Shown here: one piece after another, positions 23,101 to 32,223 of the stretch
How positions within the stretch are numbered: the stretch's first letter is position 1
How the letters are laid out: every line of letters begins with the position of its first letter
Assembly (NCBI GenBank): GCA_017962495.1
Contig: JAGCVH010000084.1
Span: 1-41,888, forward strand
From: Bacteroidaceae bacterium
GTDB lineage: Bacteria; Bacteroidota; Bacteroidia; Bacteroidales; Bacteroidaceae
Direction of reading: 5' to 3'
Length of the DNA stretch: 41,888 bases
Notes under the pieces: generated by a model
Database searches by the model: none
The model's input: only the letters and a program-made list of their open reading frames with translations
What the model was told of the DNA's origin: nothing
Program-made: the position numbers and the translations under genes

Positions 23101-23479
23101 CCTTACTGTCAATCACAGCAGCCGAACCCGTAAACGATGCACGAGTAGCCGTGCCATAAGCAACGACCATCACTTCGTCCAGGGCCTTGTTGTCGGTCTG
23201 AAGTTCCACGTTTACAACGGGCTTCACGCGAACCAACTGCTTAATCATACCTGCACAGCTCACTTCCAGACGCTTGACCTCGGAAGGAACTATCAGTGTG
23301 AACTTACCGTCCGCATTGGTCACAACACCTGTCTTGGTGCCTTCCAGCAATACGGAAGCTCCTGGGATAGGCTCACCGTCCTCAACGCTGACGACAGTAC
23401 CTGTCACCTTCATTTGTTGGGCGAAAGCCAGACTTGCCATCATAAAGCAAGCCAAGAAAAGCGCAATTCTCTTTCTCAT
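20171..23479 (-). CDS. SusC/RagA family TonB-linked outer-membrane protein
   Basis: 1102 residues. Signal peptide MRKRIALFLACFMMASLAFAQ. A carboxypeptidase-regulatory-like domain (about 24-100, VTGTVVSVEDGEPIPGASVL) comes first. The TonB-box region (DEVMVVAYGTATRASFTGSA) and plug domain (about 105-225, SGAVAGVQTLKSNGQPG; NSPLYVVDGAPYYGDISAIN; LKDAAAAALYGARGANGVIL) follow, then the 22-strand barrel, ending with the aromatic-type terminus (ALRTISFGIKASF). It imports ligand with its SusD partner using TonB energy. The promoter at 23596 implies a leader of about 110 bases. No sensor or anti-sigma gene is adjacent. Confidence 0.96.
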   Translation of the reverse strand: MRKRIALFLACFMMASLAFAQQMKVTGTVVSVEDGEPIPGASVLLEGTKTGVVTNADGKFTLIVPSEVKRLEVSCAGMIKQLVRVKPVVNVELQTDNKALDEVMVVAYGTATRASFTGSAAVIDSKDIEGRLVSDVTNALSGAVAGVQTLKSNGQPGTSSTVRIRGIGSMAASNSPLYVVDGAPYYGDISAINPQDIDQMTVLKDAAAAALYGARGANGVILITTKKGRTGEAKVTVEGRWGANSRGVKNYDVIKNTAQYYETMYTARYNEAMYNLGYNADRAYQYANNGLANLTGYQIYNIPEGQYLIGRNGKLNPGATTGYVDGTYMYTADDWEKESFHNGLRQEYVASIQGGSDKINYYLSAGYLSDEGVIVGSGFDRISTRLNVDYQAKKWLKVGTNVAYSNSTSNYPSDQDTGSNLSSANVFYIANNMAPVYPMYVRDINGQVIRNGKYPVYDYGDGNSTNFTRTFMTISNPIGDLRYQSDRYLMDVLNGKMFAEISPIKGLKFTGTCGLFVDNTRENFVSSTLYGQSASYGGEAMQYHSRTYDLNQQYLANYNRSFGLHNIDLLAGYESDDYNNEWSEAYGQNLYKEGDYTINNTIDQRRGYGAKSEYVTKGILSRANYNYNEQYFGSVSYRRDASSRFAPEHRWGNFWSASAAWELAKEKFLANARWIDMLKVKASFGQQGNDGLGNNYAYLDQYTVTGSEGVFSDGTLAYKGNYDITWEKSNAFNAGVDFNFWHSRLSGSIEYFNRTTKDMLYNKPTAPSLGYGSFPMNIGDMRNQGVEIELSSNIIETSDFSWNVSVNGTYLKNKVLKLHPDLEGELIDGARIYREGESVYQLYLPHYLGVLNNTAEGADQSKNGLALYQAKNTYSNAYDAEGNVITDANGVPVSVDEDGNAVDVVDAYGKAVAPGEEYATTNRSTAYNTNRKSTGNIMPSFYGGLSTEFKFKGFDLSVQCAYQLGGKILDQGYMRLMHGLDAYSIGETWHKDILNAWTPENANSDIPRLAAEKDLYTNSQSDRWMTKSNYLAINNITLGYTLPRTLTRKAHIESIRIYGAADNVFLFSARKGFDPRTSYTATVSGSYYTALRTISFGIKASF

Positions 23480-23595
23480 AGAATACTCTTTTACTTTTTT
23501 TAGTTAAACATTAATTAATTAATTGATTTTACTTTTGGTTTTCTTTTTACCTTTATTGTTAGTCAATTTGTAGTCGTAAGTAACTATACAAGGTG

Positions 23596-23603
23596 CAAAG
23601 ATA
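23596..23603 (-). promoter_or_regulatory. Promoter -7 element of the susC operon
   Basis: Minus-strand TATCTTTG, followed by CACC, matches TANNTTTG. TGTG stands at the -33 position where TTTG is expected (one mismatch). Confidence 0.6.
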
Positions 23604-23793
23604 GTACTTTTTTTTGATTTATTCACATTTCAAGGGGGCAAATATTAAAAAAACTTGAAAAAATGTGAATAATTGTTAGAAAAAGCAACCAAAAGCGTTG
23701 TTTTATGTAACGTTTTACAAATACGCGCGCAAGTGCGCACACGTATAATAATAAGGTAATATATATGGGATTTCACCTCTAATCTTAACGAAG

Positions 23794-23825
23794 AAGGCAG
23801 CATTCCGCATCTGGAATGCCGCCTT
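23794..23825. terminator. Hairpin downstream of the M6 protease gene
   Basis: AAGGC-A-GCATTCC (23794-23806) pairs with GGAATGC-C-GCCTT (23813-23825), 12 pairs with one mismatch, loop of 6. It lies 27 bases past the stop codon. The following sequence on the minus strand is CTTCGTT, only moderately T-rich. Confidence 0.65.
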
Positions 23826-23851
23826 AATATCAAATCGTAACCCAAAAACTC

Positions 23852-26371
23852 TTAACGAACCAAGAACTTCTTACCGTCACGAACATAAATGCCTGGACGC
23901 AGGTTCCGACTATCTACCTGACGGCCATCGAGCATATAGGTCTTACCCGTCGGCGCCATCGGAGTCTCTGCACTAACTGACTGGATGGCATTGTCGAGGT
24001 CGACAAAGATCTCTTCACTCCATGGCGAATTGCCCTTGTCCGTGGTCACACGCACCTTATAATAATAGGATGCGGGCTCAAGGTCCTTAAAGTCATAGTG
24101 AGTCTGCGTGGTCTCGTAAGTGGTAATGGTCTCCTTCTTAGCGCGACGAGGTTGCGATGCAACTTGCTTGGGTGCTTTTCCATCAGGAGTATTCCATACA
24201 AGTGCCTCCGGGTCAATATCAAAGCGCTTCATTGAAGGCTTAGCGCTAAGCCCAGGTGCAGAGCTGGAACTGGGGAAGTCGTCCCAACTGTACTGGCCAT
24301 CAAAGACACCCAGATAATTCATGTAAACACCAGAGCCTGCTGTACAAATACCAATACGGAAAGGACCGTAGGGCCAACTCTCCAAAGACATGAGCCATGT
24401 GGAACCTTCTTTATCAGAACCGATAATGGGAATACCAGTTAGTTCGCCAGAGGCATACTGAGTGGTGTCTTCTGCCAGCATAATACGCAGTTCAAGCGAA
24501 CCTTCAGACTTGATGGAACCACTAAGGGGCGTAATCATGATGGAAAGTGCCTCCTGAGAGGGAGCCTCAAGCACGGGGGTGACAAGGCGACCTGGCTTGG
24601 ATGCCTTACCTACACGCAGACGATTGGGCGAAACATAGAGGTTCTCGCCTTCCCATCCTGCTCGATAGGTGTATTCATCGAGGTTGGGGCTAACGTCTGT
24701 TGTACCTACAACTTCACTTTCGAACTTCTCGAACTTCTCGCCCAGCATCAGGAAACTCCAAGGGTCTTCGCTGGCAATAACCTGACGAAGGCTAACGGTG
24801 TACTTCTGTGCTCCTGCATAAGAAGCCCAATTAGCAGTGAAGCTATAGTTGTCGAGATTGACATTGGAAGCCGCACGAGCCACTGGTGGCTCAATGGCAA
24901 TGCCACCCATGAAGTTAAAGGTAATCAGGCCGTTGGTCTCATCAATATCTGTAATGGGTTTGCCCATCAGTTTCTCGCCGGACGCATTTTCGTTGTATAG
25001 TGTTGCCTTAGGTGTGCTTTCATCCGTCAAGGCAGTAGAATTACTGCTTCCAGGGAATGGGTCGCCTGCCAAACTTCGGGTTGAAGCGGAACGTGAATTA
25101 TCGGCAGGGATGATGGTCATGCGCTCGTGTCCGCTTACATTGTTAACGGTATTACCCGTCCATGCCGAAGCTTTATAGTCAACATGCAACACCAACAGAC
25201 CATGACCATACTGAGCTTCATCGAAGCCCTTCTGCTGGTGGTTAGCCAACAGATAGTATTCGTCCTTATTGGCATCGTTATAAATCACGTAAGCCACAGG
25301 CTGCTCCTCGATGGCGGGCATATCAGTAATCTGCTGACTGGAATAGAGTTCCGTAGGAGTAAGCCAACCTGCGAACCAGCGTTCATAGGCCGTATAGGCA
25401 CTGGGGCAATGACCATTATCCTCGCCATTGTAGCACCCATAGTCCATGAGGTCCCATACATTCATACCAAAGTTTGTGCCGCCGTCACGAGTGTCGTAGA
25501 AGTCAGGCAAACCAAGGCAATGACTGAACTCGTGGCAAGAAGTACCTACGCCATCAATCTTGCTTCCAATAGCACCCATCAACTCACACGATATTCCATA
25601 GGTGTCAATCTTCGGGCCATCCTGGGTTTGATACTGGCTACCACTACCACGAACAGACCACTCATGGGGCCAGATAGTACCATCAGCACCCTGTGCAGCA
25701 CCATAACCGGCATAAATAACATAGACTTGGTCAACCACGCCATCACTATCCCAGTCATACTTATTGAAGTCCACTTCACTATCCACCTGTTTGCAAACGT
25801 TGTTCACCAAAGTGGCTACACGGGCATTGTCCGTGGAATAGTAATAAGCATTATGACCTGCAGCAACAGGACCTACGATGTCGAACTCCAAATCGAACTG
25901 ACCATAGGATTGCTCCAGAAAATAGTCATGAACCGAGCCATGAATGCCTTGCAAGTTAAAGCCAACCTTATTGAAGTAGTCGTTGAAAGTGGCCTTGTCA
26001 TATGTAAATGACACATCGTTGAACTCAACCAATATGACCAAACCCTTTTTCTGACCATGATAGCCACCTTCGGGTGCAGTACCTGCACGACGACGTGCGG
26101 CACGAACCTGATTGCGTGCTTGTATGCGCTGAGCACGAAGCTGATTGAGGGAGTCGATATTGACAAACTGATACCTCTCTCCTACCAGTTGCAGTGCCTT
26201 GCCATCGGAAGTCTTATAATAATTAACATGTTCGTCACCGGTCAGTGTTGCCTCAACACGGCTTCCGTCATTTAATGTCAAAGTTTTCTTTATTCCGCGC
26301 TTAGCAGGAACTGCCATTGCAGCAGCTGCCAACAGCGTGAAAACCATGATTAGAAGTAATGATTTCTTCAT
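23852..26371 (-). CDS. Secreted M6-family metalloprotease with C-terminal sorting-like tail
   Basis: 839 residues. Signal peptide MKKSLLLIMVFTLLAAAAMA; an N-terminal pro-like region to about 115; then the M6 catalytic domain (about 108-480). The zinc motif HEFSHCLGLPD is at 280-290 (ligands His280 and His284, catalytic Glu281, third-ligand Asp290). YSTDNARVATLVNNV and MNVWDLMDYGCYN are family-typical. A beta-sandwich region and a fibronectin-like domain follow, and the final ~40 residues (KTYMLDGRQVDSRNLRPGI, then YVRDGKKFLVR) resemble a type IX secretion tail. It probably degrades proteins outside the cell. It has its own promoter and lies upstream of the sus operon on the same strand. Confidence 0.93.
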   Translation of the reverse strand: MKKSLLLIMVFTLLAAAAMAVPAKRGIKKTLTLNDGSRVEATLTGDEHVNYYKTSDGKALQLVGERYQFVNIDSLNQLRAQRIQARNQVRAARRRAGTAPEGGYHGQKKGLVILVEFNDVSFTYDKATFNDYFNKVGFNLQGIHGSVHDYFLEQSYGQFDLEFDIVGPVAAGHNAYYYSTDNARVATLVNNVCKQVDSEVDFNKYDWDSDGVVDQVYVIYAGYGAAQGADGTIWPHEWSVRGSGSQYQTQDGPKIDTYGISCELMGAIGSKIDGVGTSCHEFSHCLGLPDFYDTRDGGTNFGMNVWDLMDYGCYNGEDNGHCPSAYTAYERWFAGWLTPTELYSSQQITDMPAIEEQPVAYVIYNDANKDEYYLLANHQQKGFDEAQYGHGLLVLHVDYKASAWTGNTVNNVSGHERMTIIPADNSRSASTRSLAGDPFPGSSNSTALTDESTPKATLYNENASGEKLMGKPITDIDETNGLITFNFMGGIAIEPPVARAASNVNLDNYSFTANWASYAGAQKYTVSLRQVIASEDPWSFLMLGEKFEKFESEVVGTTDVSPNLDEYTYRAGWEGENLYVSPNRLRVGKASKPGRLVTPVLEAPSQEALSIMITPLSGSIKSEGSLELRIMLAEDTTQYASGELTGIPIIGSDKEGSTWLMSLESWPYGPFRIGICTAGSGVYMNYLGVFDGQYSWDDFPSSSSAPGLSAKPSMKRFDIDPEALVWNTPDGKAPKQVASQPRRAKKETITTYETTQTHYDFKDLEPASYYYKVRVTTDKGNSPWSEEIFVDLDNAIQSVSAETPMAPTGKTYMLDGRQVDSRNLRPGIYVRDGKKFLVR

Positions 26372-26412
26372 CTTTTTATCTTATTTCTTTTTATTTATTG
26401 CAATTGAGCGCA

Positions 26413-26420
26413 CAAAGGTA
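26413..26420 (-). promoter_or_regulatory. Promoter -7 element of the M6 protease gene
   Basis: Minus-strand TACCTTTG, followed by TGCGC, 42 bases before the start codon. No TTTG at the -33 position. Confidence 0.55.
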
Positions 26421-26470
26421 CGAAAAATAAACGAAAAATCCTTCTTTTGACTACACATTCTAATTATTTA

Positions 26471-26519
26471 ACACAAAAAAAGGAATTCCAACACAGTTCT
26501 ACCATGCCAGAATTCCTTT
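26471..26519 (-). terminator. Intrinsic terminator after the 26539 gene
   Basis: Perfect 10-bp stem AAAGGAATTC / GAATTCCTTT (26479-26488 and 26510-26519) with a 21-base loop. On the minus strand it runs into TTTTTTTGTGTT. Confidence 0.8.
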
Positions 26520-26538
26520 ATATATGCAACAGGACTGC

Positions 26539-26976
26539 TTACTTCAGCAAATCATTCAAGAACTGGTCGAGTTCTTCATCCAATCCTTCAAGGAGCGTGG
26601 TATTTAGGATGACGGTATCATCATCGACAAGATAAAGGTCGCGTAATGTTTCTCCGTCTTCATCCACCAATGTGAAGGAGAAGGGATGCATGACTGTCAT
26701 CTGCTCGATTGTGGAATCACGCATCTGTTCCAGACAATGACACAACTGCGAAGCGGCTTCCTCATAGAAGTCATCGTCCTGAGCTTCAATCCATTGTTCC
26801 ACCACAACGCGGGTGAGTTCTTCATCATTGTCGTCATAGGCGAGCAGTTCACCTGATGAAGGTTTAACTTGCAAGTGAATGTCGGTAAGGACTGCATCCC
26901 GTCCGACTGGGAAGTTCTCTGCCACCCTGCGGATGGCCCTTTCTATCTGCTGATAGGTCTGTGGTGTTGCAATCAT
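26539..26976 (-). CDS. Conserved-looking acidic protein of unknown function
   Basis: 145 residues, no signal peptide or membrane span, strongly acidic. Alternating helix and strand patterns: an N-terminal helix (TYQQIERAIRRVAENF), then DIHLQVKPSSGELLAYDDND, a helical middle (FYEEAASQLCHCLEQMRD) and a C-terminal strand-helix (DTVILNTTLLEGLDEELDQF). It was not recognised. It follows secA on the same strand after an 80-base gap that contains one copy of a dispersed repeat, and ends at a strong terminator, so it may be the last gene of the secA transcript. Confidence 0.75.
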   Translation of the reverse strand: MIATPQTYQQIERAIRRVAENFPVGRDAVLTDIHLQVKPSSGELLAYDDNDEELTRVVVEQWIEAQDDDFYEEAASQLCHCLEQMRDSTIEQMTVMHPFSFTLVDEDGETLRDLYLVDDDTVILNTTLLEGLDEELDQFLNDLLK

Positions 26977-27017
26977 AGTATAATTTGAATTATGCGCTCG
27001 GCATCTGCGAAGCTATG

Positions 27018-27045
27018 ACGCTTGCGTAGAGCATCGGAGCAAGAA
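27018..27045 (-). repeat. Dispersed TTCTTGCTCC / CTACGCAAGCGT element, copy 1
   Basis: Minus strand: TTCTTGCTCC, 6 bases, CTACGCAAGCGT. Three more copies lie at 33700, 33747 and 34189 on the plus strand. Confidence 0.7.
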
Positions 27046-27055
27046 TTATGAATTT

Positions 27056-30000
27056 CTAAAGATTACGTCCGTGACAGTTCTTGAATTTCTTTCCACTTCC
27101 GCAAGGACATGGGTCGTTGCGTCCGGGCAGTTTCTCAGCAGTGATAGGCTGAACAGGACCTTGCTGTTCACGAGTATCACGACCGGCAGCAGCACGCTGT
27201 GCAGGATCGGTTAGGTCTTGACGACTTTCCGTATATTGCTGACGCTGACGAGGTTGCTGGTTAGGCATAGGCGCTTGAGCCATCTGCAAGTCAACATCGG
27301 GTACCTGACCGCGCATGAGGATGCTTATGGTCTTGTTATTGATGCGGTTAACCATATCATCGAACAGCTTCACACTCTCGAGTTTGAAGATGAGCAACGG
27401 GTCTTTCTGCTCATACGATGCATTCTGCACGGAATGTTTCAGTTCATCGAGCAAACGCAGGTTTTCCTTCCATGCCTCATCTATGGTATGAAGCAGAATG
27501 GCTTTCTCGAAAGCCTTTACCAAAGCCTGAGACTGAGTCTCATAAGCTTCCTTCAACCCGACAGCAATCTGATAGACATGGCGTCCATCGAGAACAGGCA
27601 CTCGAATTTGCTCATACATCTGTCCCTGTGGACCTTCATAGACGCGCTTGATAACCTTATGGGCATTACCTGCCATCAGGTTGGTCTTCTCCTTGAAGCG
27701 ATCCATCACCTTCTGATAAACCTCTTCTGCGATATCGTCAAGTTTTCCACCTTCCAAGCGGTCCTGCGGAACGGGGAAGTCCATGGCAAAGATTTCGAGG
27801 AAGCGCTCACGGCAACCTGCATAGTCATTGTTCTCAAGGATATTACATACGCGGTCCCATATCATATCAGCAATGTCCATGCCAATGCGCTCTCCCATCA
27901 AGGCGTGACGACGTTTTTCATAGATGACAGTACGCTGTTTGTTCATCACATCGTCATACTCCAGCAAGCGCTTACGAACGCCGAAGTGGTTCTCCTCCAC
28001 CTTCTTCTGAGCTCGCTCGATGCTCTTCGAAATCATGGGATGTTCAATCATCTCACCATCCTCGAAGCCCAAGCGGTCCATAACCTTGGCTATGCGCTCA
28101 GAGGCAAAGAGTCGCATCAGCTTATCCTCAAGCGAAACAAAGAAGACACTCGAACCTGGGTCTCCCTGACGTCCTGAACGACCACGCAACTGACGGTCGA
28201 CACGACGGCTCTCGTGACGTTCCGTACCGATAATAGCCAAACCACCAGCCTGACGAACGGGTTCACTAAGCTTGATATCGGTACCACGACCAGCCATGTT
28301 CGTTGCAATCGTTACTGCACCCAGGAGACGCTGTTCATCACGGGCATCAGCCACATTGATGTTGGCATATTTCGAATCGCTGGCTGCCAACTCCTCATTA
28401 TGGCGCACGGCAGACTGTTTGTCACAATAGGGACGTCCGTCGGCAGACAGATATACGGTTCCCATGCTTGACTGACCAGCCTGAGCCACGATATCGGCTT
28501 CCTTCTGGTGGAGCTTAGCATTCAGCACCTGATGAGGAATCCTGCGCATCTGCAGCATCTTCGACAGCATTTCACTGATTTCCACACTCGTCGTACCGAC
28601 CAAAGTGGGGCGACCAGTGTTACGCATGCGCTCGATTTCCTGAATGACAGCCTTATACTTCTCACGCTGAGTCTTATAGACGCGGTCGTCCATATCATCG
28701 CGAGCAATGGGACGGTTGGTAGGAATCTCAACAACGTCCAACTTGTAGATATCCCAGAATTCACCAGCCTCGGTAATGGCAGTACCTGTCATACCAGCCA
28801 GCTTATGGTACATACGGAAGTAATTCTGCAAGGTGATGGTAGCAAAGGTCTGCGTGGCAGCCTGGATCTGCACGTGTTCCTTGGCCTCAACAGCCTGATG
28901 CAGTCCGTCACTCCAACGACGACCTTCCATGATACGACCCGTTTGTTCATCGACAATCTTAACCTCGCCGTCGATAATAACGTACTCTTCGTTAAGATTG
29001 AACATTGCATAAGCCTTCAGCAACTGCTGAATGGTGTGCATGCGTTCACTCTTGATGGCATAGTCGGTGTAAAGTTGGTCCTTCTTTTCTATGCGTTCTT
29101 CCTCAGGCAGATTATCGAGTTCTGCCATCTGCATAGCCAAGTCAGGCAGGACGAAGAGGTCCTTGTCATTGACTTGCTCGGCCAACCAAGCATGACCCTT
29201 ATCAGTCAAGTCTGCACTATTTTGCTTCTCATCCACTACGAAGTACAAAGGTTCCACGCACTCAGGCATGCGCTTGTTATTGTTCTCCATGTAGATTTCT
29301 TCCGTAGCCAGCATACCTGATTTGATGCCTGGTTCAGAAAGGAACTTGATGAGGGGCTTATTCTTGGGCAGAGCCTTATGGCTTCGATATAAAGCCAGGA
29401 AACCTTGCGCCAGCACTTCCTTGTCGCCCGACTCCTGACCTTTAGCAATAAGGTTCTTAGCCTCTGCCAGGAATTGTGTAGCCAACTGGCGCTGCACGTT
29501 GACAAGGCGCTCCACCAGAGGTTGATATTGCTCGAACTGCTGGTCCTCGCCCTTAGGCACAGGACCTGAAATAATCAGGGGAGTACGAGCATCGTCAATC
29601 AGCACGGAGTCCACCTCATCGACGATAGCATAGTTGTGACTGCGCTGTACGAGGTCAGCCGGGTCAGTAGCCATATTGTCACGAAGGTAGTCGAAACCAA
29701 ATTCGTTGTTTGTACCAAAGGTGATGTCGGCCAGATAAGCCTTACGACGGGCTTCGCTATTGGGCTGATGCTTATCGATACAATCGACGCTGAGTCCATG
29801 GAACATATAGAGCGGTCCCATCCACTCCGAGTCACGCTTTGCCAGATAATCGTTGACGGTTACCACGTGTACTCCATTGCCAGTCAAGGCATTAAGGAAT
29901 ACAGGCAGGGTAGCCACGAGGGTCTTACCTTCACCCGTTGCCATTTCCGCAATCTTACCTTGATGCAGGACCGTACCACCAAAGAGCTGCACGTCGTAGT

Positions 30001-30511
30001 GGATCATGTTCCACAACGTTTCGTTACCGCCTGCAACCCAGTGATTGTGATAGACGGCCTTGTCGCCCTCGATATCCACGAAATCGTGGCGGGCAGCCAG
30101 TTCACGGTCGAAGTCAGTAGCAGTCACCTCAATATTCTCATTATTCGTGAAGCGCTCGGCAGTGCTCTTCATAATGGCAAAGGCGATGGGACGCACCTCT
30201 TCAAGGGCTTTTTCCAGCACATCTAAGACTTCTTTCTCTAACTTATCGATTTGCGCGAATATGGGCGCACGATCTTGAATCTCGGTTTCCTCAATCTTTG
30301 CCTTCAGGTCGGCAATCTGTTGGCGCAAGTCAGCAGGAGCACTCTGCACTTGTTGTTTTATCTCCAGCGAACGAGCACGCAACTCGTCGTTCGACAAAGC
30401 TTGAATTTCAGGATAAATAGCCTTTACTTGGTCCACCATGGGCTGAATAGCCTTCATGTCACGCTGGGCCTTGTTGCCAAATATACTACTAAGAAAATCT
30501 ATAAATTTCAT
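27056..30511 (-). CDS. secA: Protein translocase ATPase SecA
   Basis: 1151 residues, the long form usual in Bacteroidota. SecA drives preprotein export through SecYEG. Walker A is MATGEGKT within [18 protein letters not shown]; the DEAD-like box is [20 protein letters not shown]; the second ATPase half has [15 protein letters not shown] and [20 protein letters not shown] ~110-residue insert in the first ATPase fold (around 320-440) accounts for much of the extra length. The C-terminus carries a SEC-C zinc motif ([17 protein letters not shown]) after a Gln/Pro/Arg-rich linker. The start [18 protein letters not shown] is the expected one. The 116 bases upstream are very AT-rich, with repeated TACAATTT-like words and no clear -7 box. 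Confidence 0.98.
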   Translation of the reverse strand: MKFIDFLSSIFGNKAQRDMKAIQPMVDQVKAIYPEIQALSNDELRARSLEIKQQVQSAPADLRQQIADLKAKIEETEIQDRAPIFAQIDKLEKEVLDVLEKALEEVRPIAFAIMKSTAERFTNNENIEVTATDFDRELAARHDFVDIEGDKAVYHNHWVAGGNETLWNMIHYDVQLFGGTVLHQGKIAEMATGEGKTLVATLPVFLNALTGNGVHVVTVNDYLAKRDSEWMGPLYMFHGLSVDCIDKHQPNSEARRKAYLADITFGTNNEFGFDYLRDNMATDPADLVQRSHNYAIVDEVDSVLIDDARTPLIISGPVPKGEDQQFEQYQPLVERLVNVQRQLATQFLAEAKNLIAKGQESGDKEVLAQGFLALYRSHKALPKNKPLIKFLSEPGIKSGMLATEEIYMENNNKRMPECVEPLYFVVDEKQNSADLTDKGHAWLAEQVNDKDLFVLPDLAMQMAELDNLPEEERIEKKDQLYTDYAIKSERMHTIQQLLKAYAMFNLNEEYVIIDGEVKIVDEQTGRIMEGRRWSDGLHQAVEAKEHVQIQAATQTFATITLQNYFRMYHKLAGMTGTAITEAGEFWDIYKLDVVEIPTNRPIARDDMDDRVYKTQREKYKAVIQEIERMRNTGRPTLVGTTSVEISEMLSKMLQMRRIPHQVLNAKLHQKEADIVAQAGQSSMGTVYLSADGRPYCDKQSAVRHNEELAASDSKYANINVADARDEQRLLGAVTIATNMAGRGTDIKLSEPVRQAGGLAIIGTERHESRRVDRQLRGRSGRQGDPGSSVFFVSLEDKLMRLFASERIAKVMDRLGFEDGEMIEHPMISKSIERAQKKVEENHFGVRKRLLEYDDVMNKQRTVIYEKRRHALMGERIGMDIADMIWDRVCNILENNDYAGCRERFLEIFAMDFPVPQDRLEGGKLDDIAEEVYQKVMDRFKEKTNLMAGNAHKVIKRVYEGPQGQMYEQIRVPVLDGRHVYQIAVGLKEAYETQSQALVKAFEKAILLHTIDEAWKENLRLLDELKHSVQNASYEQKDPLLIFKLESVKLFDDMVNRINNKTISILMRGQVPDVDLQMAQAPMPNQQPRQRQQYTESRQDLTDPAQRAAAGRDTREQQGPVQPITAEKLPGRNDPCPCGSGKKFKNCHGRNL

Positions 30512-30627
30512 ATTTATAATTTACAATTTGACAATTTACTATTTATGTACTATTTAGTTAATGTACAATTTAATGTTTTCAATTCTTTATTGATATATCG
30601 GATTATTTAGATTACTCAGAAATTATC

Positions 30628-32223
30628 TCATTGAATGCTTGTCAAGGGTTCTACCGAGCAGGCGTTTGGTGCACGGATGCGCAAACAACGTGCCAGAGTA
30701 GGCGCGATGTGGTCAACTGTTATCGGCGATTCCACCACCTCGGCCTTCATGTTCAAGCCATAGAGATAGAGGGGGAATCCCATGTAAGTATCGCGTTGCT
30801 GATATCGCTCGTTCGTCTGTTCGTTGACGAGTGTCCACCCTGGTGCCACCTGCACCATGACATCGCCTGAACACTTGGGATTATATGCGTTGCGCAGAGC
30901 CCTGATGCCTGGAATCCATGCTCCTTGAGCCAAGCGTTGCGAAGTGTAAACATCACGAACGCCTTCCAATTGTATCAGGAAATCGGCACTGCGCTCGAGC
31001 AGTTCGCTCAGATTTATGTTTCGTTTTTCAATGTTCTTGAGGTCAAAGTATATTTGATTACCCATTGTTGCTTCCACGTACTGAGCCTGCCCATAAACGG
31101 CAGAAAGATACATGTTGAGCAATAGTTGTGCGCGGGTAATGTTGAACTCGCCTGAAGGGATGCGGTATTGCGCCAGATTGTCGTCGGCCTGTTCTGCATC
31201 GCTGTATCCCGTACTGGTAACCACGAAGAGCACACGTTCGCGACCTACCCTTTCCTCAATCATGTCGATGAGGCGGCCCAACTGGTCATCGAGGCGCACA
31301 TAAGTATCTTGCAGTTCCATTGGACATTCTGCTGCTGTCTTGTGATCGAAGTTTCCAGCATAAAGTCCAACATTAAGGATATCGGTAACAGCATCTTTAC
31401 CCAGCAAGGTGTTTTGGAGGCAATGAGCCACGAAGTCGTTGACCTCCTCATTCACCAAACCACTGGCTTTGAATTGGCGGAAACGACGGTTTCCCTTAAA
31501 CGCATGGCGGAAAGGCGATTTCGTGCCACCCGAAATGAAATAGTTAAACTCCCCTACAAAGTCGTTCGTGGGTTCCCACACCCAATCGGCAATACGCTGA
31601 GACGCATGATTGCTACTATTGAAATAGGAGAGCCAGGAAGGAGCGCGGTAATAGTCCGATGTGGTCCATCGTCCTGTTTCGTCATCCATCCAAAACGCAC
31701 CGTCGGCAGCATGTCCAGCTGCAAGCACGGCACCATCACTATTCGGAGCGATGCTATAGACAAGTCCCTTGCCTTCAGTTGCAACTTTCAGTTCATCGGT
31801 CAGCGTGCTTACCAACAGGCGATTGGGACGTCCCTTATCAACGCAATGAGTGGGTTGAAGTGTCGTACGATCGAGCCACCGCTCTGCCACAATGCCGTTC
31901 TCGTATGGCGAAGCGCCACTCATCAGACAGGCTGTAGCCGATGCGCGATCGGGGGAAGCAAAGGGATATTGTGCTTGATGATATGTGCGTCCCTCAGCAA
32001 GCAATCTTCGGAATCCACGATTGCCGTACAACGGAGAGAACGCATCGAGATAGTCGCTACGCAACTGATCGACAACCACATTCACCACCAAACGGGGCAC
32101 GTCGGGCGCTGTCTGCGCCTCGACACCCATCAGAGCCATCAGCATGGCAAGAGAGGTAAGAATACGGTATTGCGAAGAGTTATGCTTCACGATCTTGTGT
32201 ATTACGGTTCGACGTTGTGTCAC
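30628..32223 (-). CDS. Type I phosphodiesterase / PafA-like protein lacking metal-site residues
   Basis: 531 residues with an N-terminal export signal (SLAMLMALMGVEAQ) after a 22-residue basic extension. The alkaline-phosphatase fold is recognised by RLVVNVVVDQLRSDYLDAF (first Asp, residue 52), the ATACLMSGASPYENGIVAE region, TYVRLDDQLGRLIDMIEE and the terminal VDHIAPTLARCLRI. In active relatives the phrase after the dimer helix is T-A-D-H-G; here it is TSTGYSD, so the Asp-His metal pair is absent. The D...GH...G loop is altered too (NFDHKTAAE). It may therefore be a binding protein or a modified enzyme. It overlaps the upstream DUF4105 gene by 44 bases, implying coupled translation. Confidence 0.8.
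   Translation of the reverse strand: MTQRRTVIHKIVKHNSSQYRILTSLAMLMALMGVEAQTAPDVPRLVVNVVVDQLRSDYLDAFSPLYGNRGFRRLLAEGRTYHQAQYPFASPDRASATACLMSGASPYENGIVAERWLDRTTLQPTHCVDKGRPNRLLVSTLTDELKVATEGKGLVYSIAPNSDGAVLAAGHAADGAFWMDDETGRWTTSDYYRAPSWLSYFNSSNHASQRIADWVWEPTNDFVGEFNYFISGGTKSPFRHAFKGNRRFRQFKASGLVNEEVNDFVAHCLQNTLLGKDAVTDILNVGLYAGNFDHKTAAECPMELQDTYVRLDDQLGRLIDMIEERVGRERVLFVVTSTGYSDAEQADDNLAQYRIPSGEFNITRAQLLLNMYLSAVYGQAQYVEATMGNQIYFDLKNIEKRNINLSELLERSADFLIQLEGVRDVYTSQRLAQGAWIPGIRALRNAYNPKCSGDVMVQVAPGWTLVNEQTNERYQQRDTYMGFPLYLYGLNMKAEVVESPITVDHIAPTLARCLRIRAPNACSVEPLTSIQ

Larger units (their letters stand above)
23480..23851. other. Intergenic region between the M6 protease and susC
   Basis: Holds the susC leader and promoter (-7 at 23596-23603), an alternating purine-pyrimidine tract at 23721-23745 (TACGCGCGCA, then GTGCGCACACGTA) with a small GCGCA/TGCGC inverted repeat, and the hairpin at 23794-23825. 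A 66-codon ORF here is not convincing. Confidence 0.6.

Noticed and set aside
23645-23845. 66-codon minus-strand ORF
   Set aside because: Covers a hairpin and an alternating tract in an AT-rich gap; no start context and no protein-like features.
25127-26011. 294-codon plus-strand ORF
   Set aside because: Antisense to the catalytic domain of the M6 protease, which has an intact zinc motif in the other strand.
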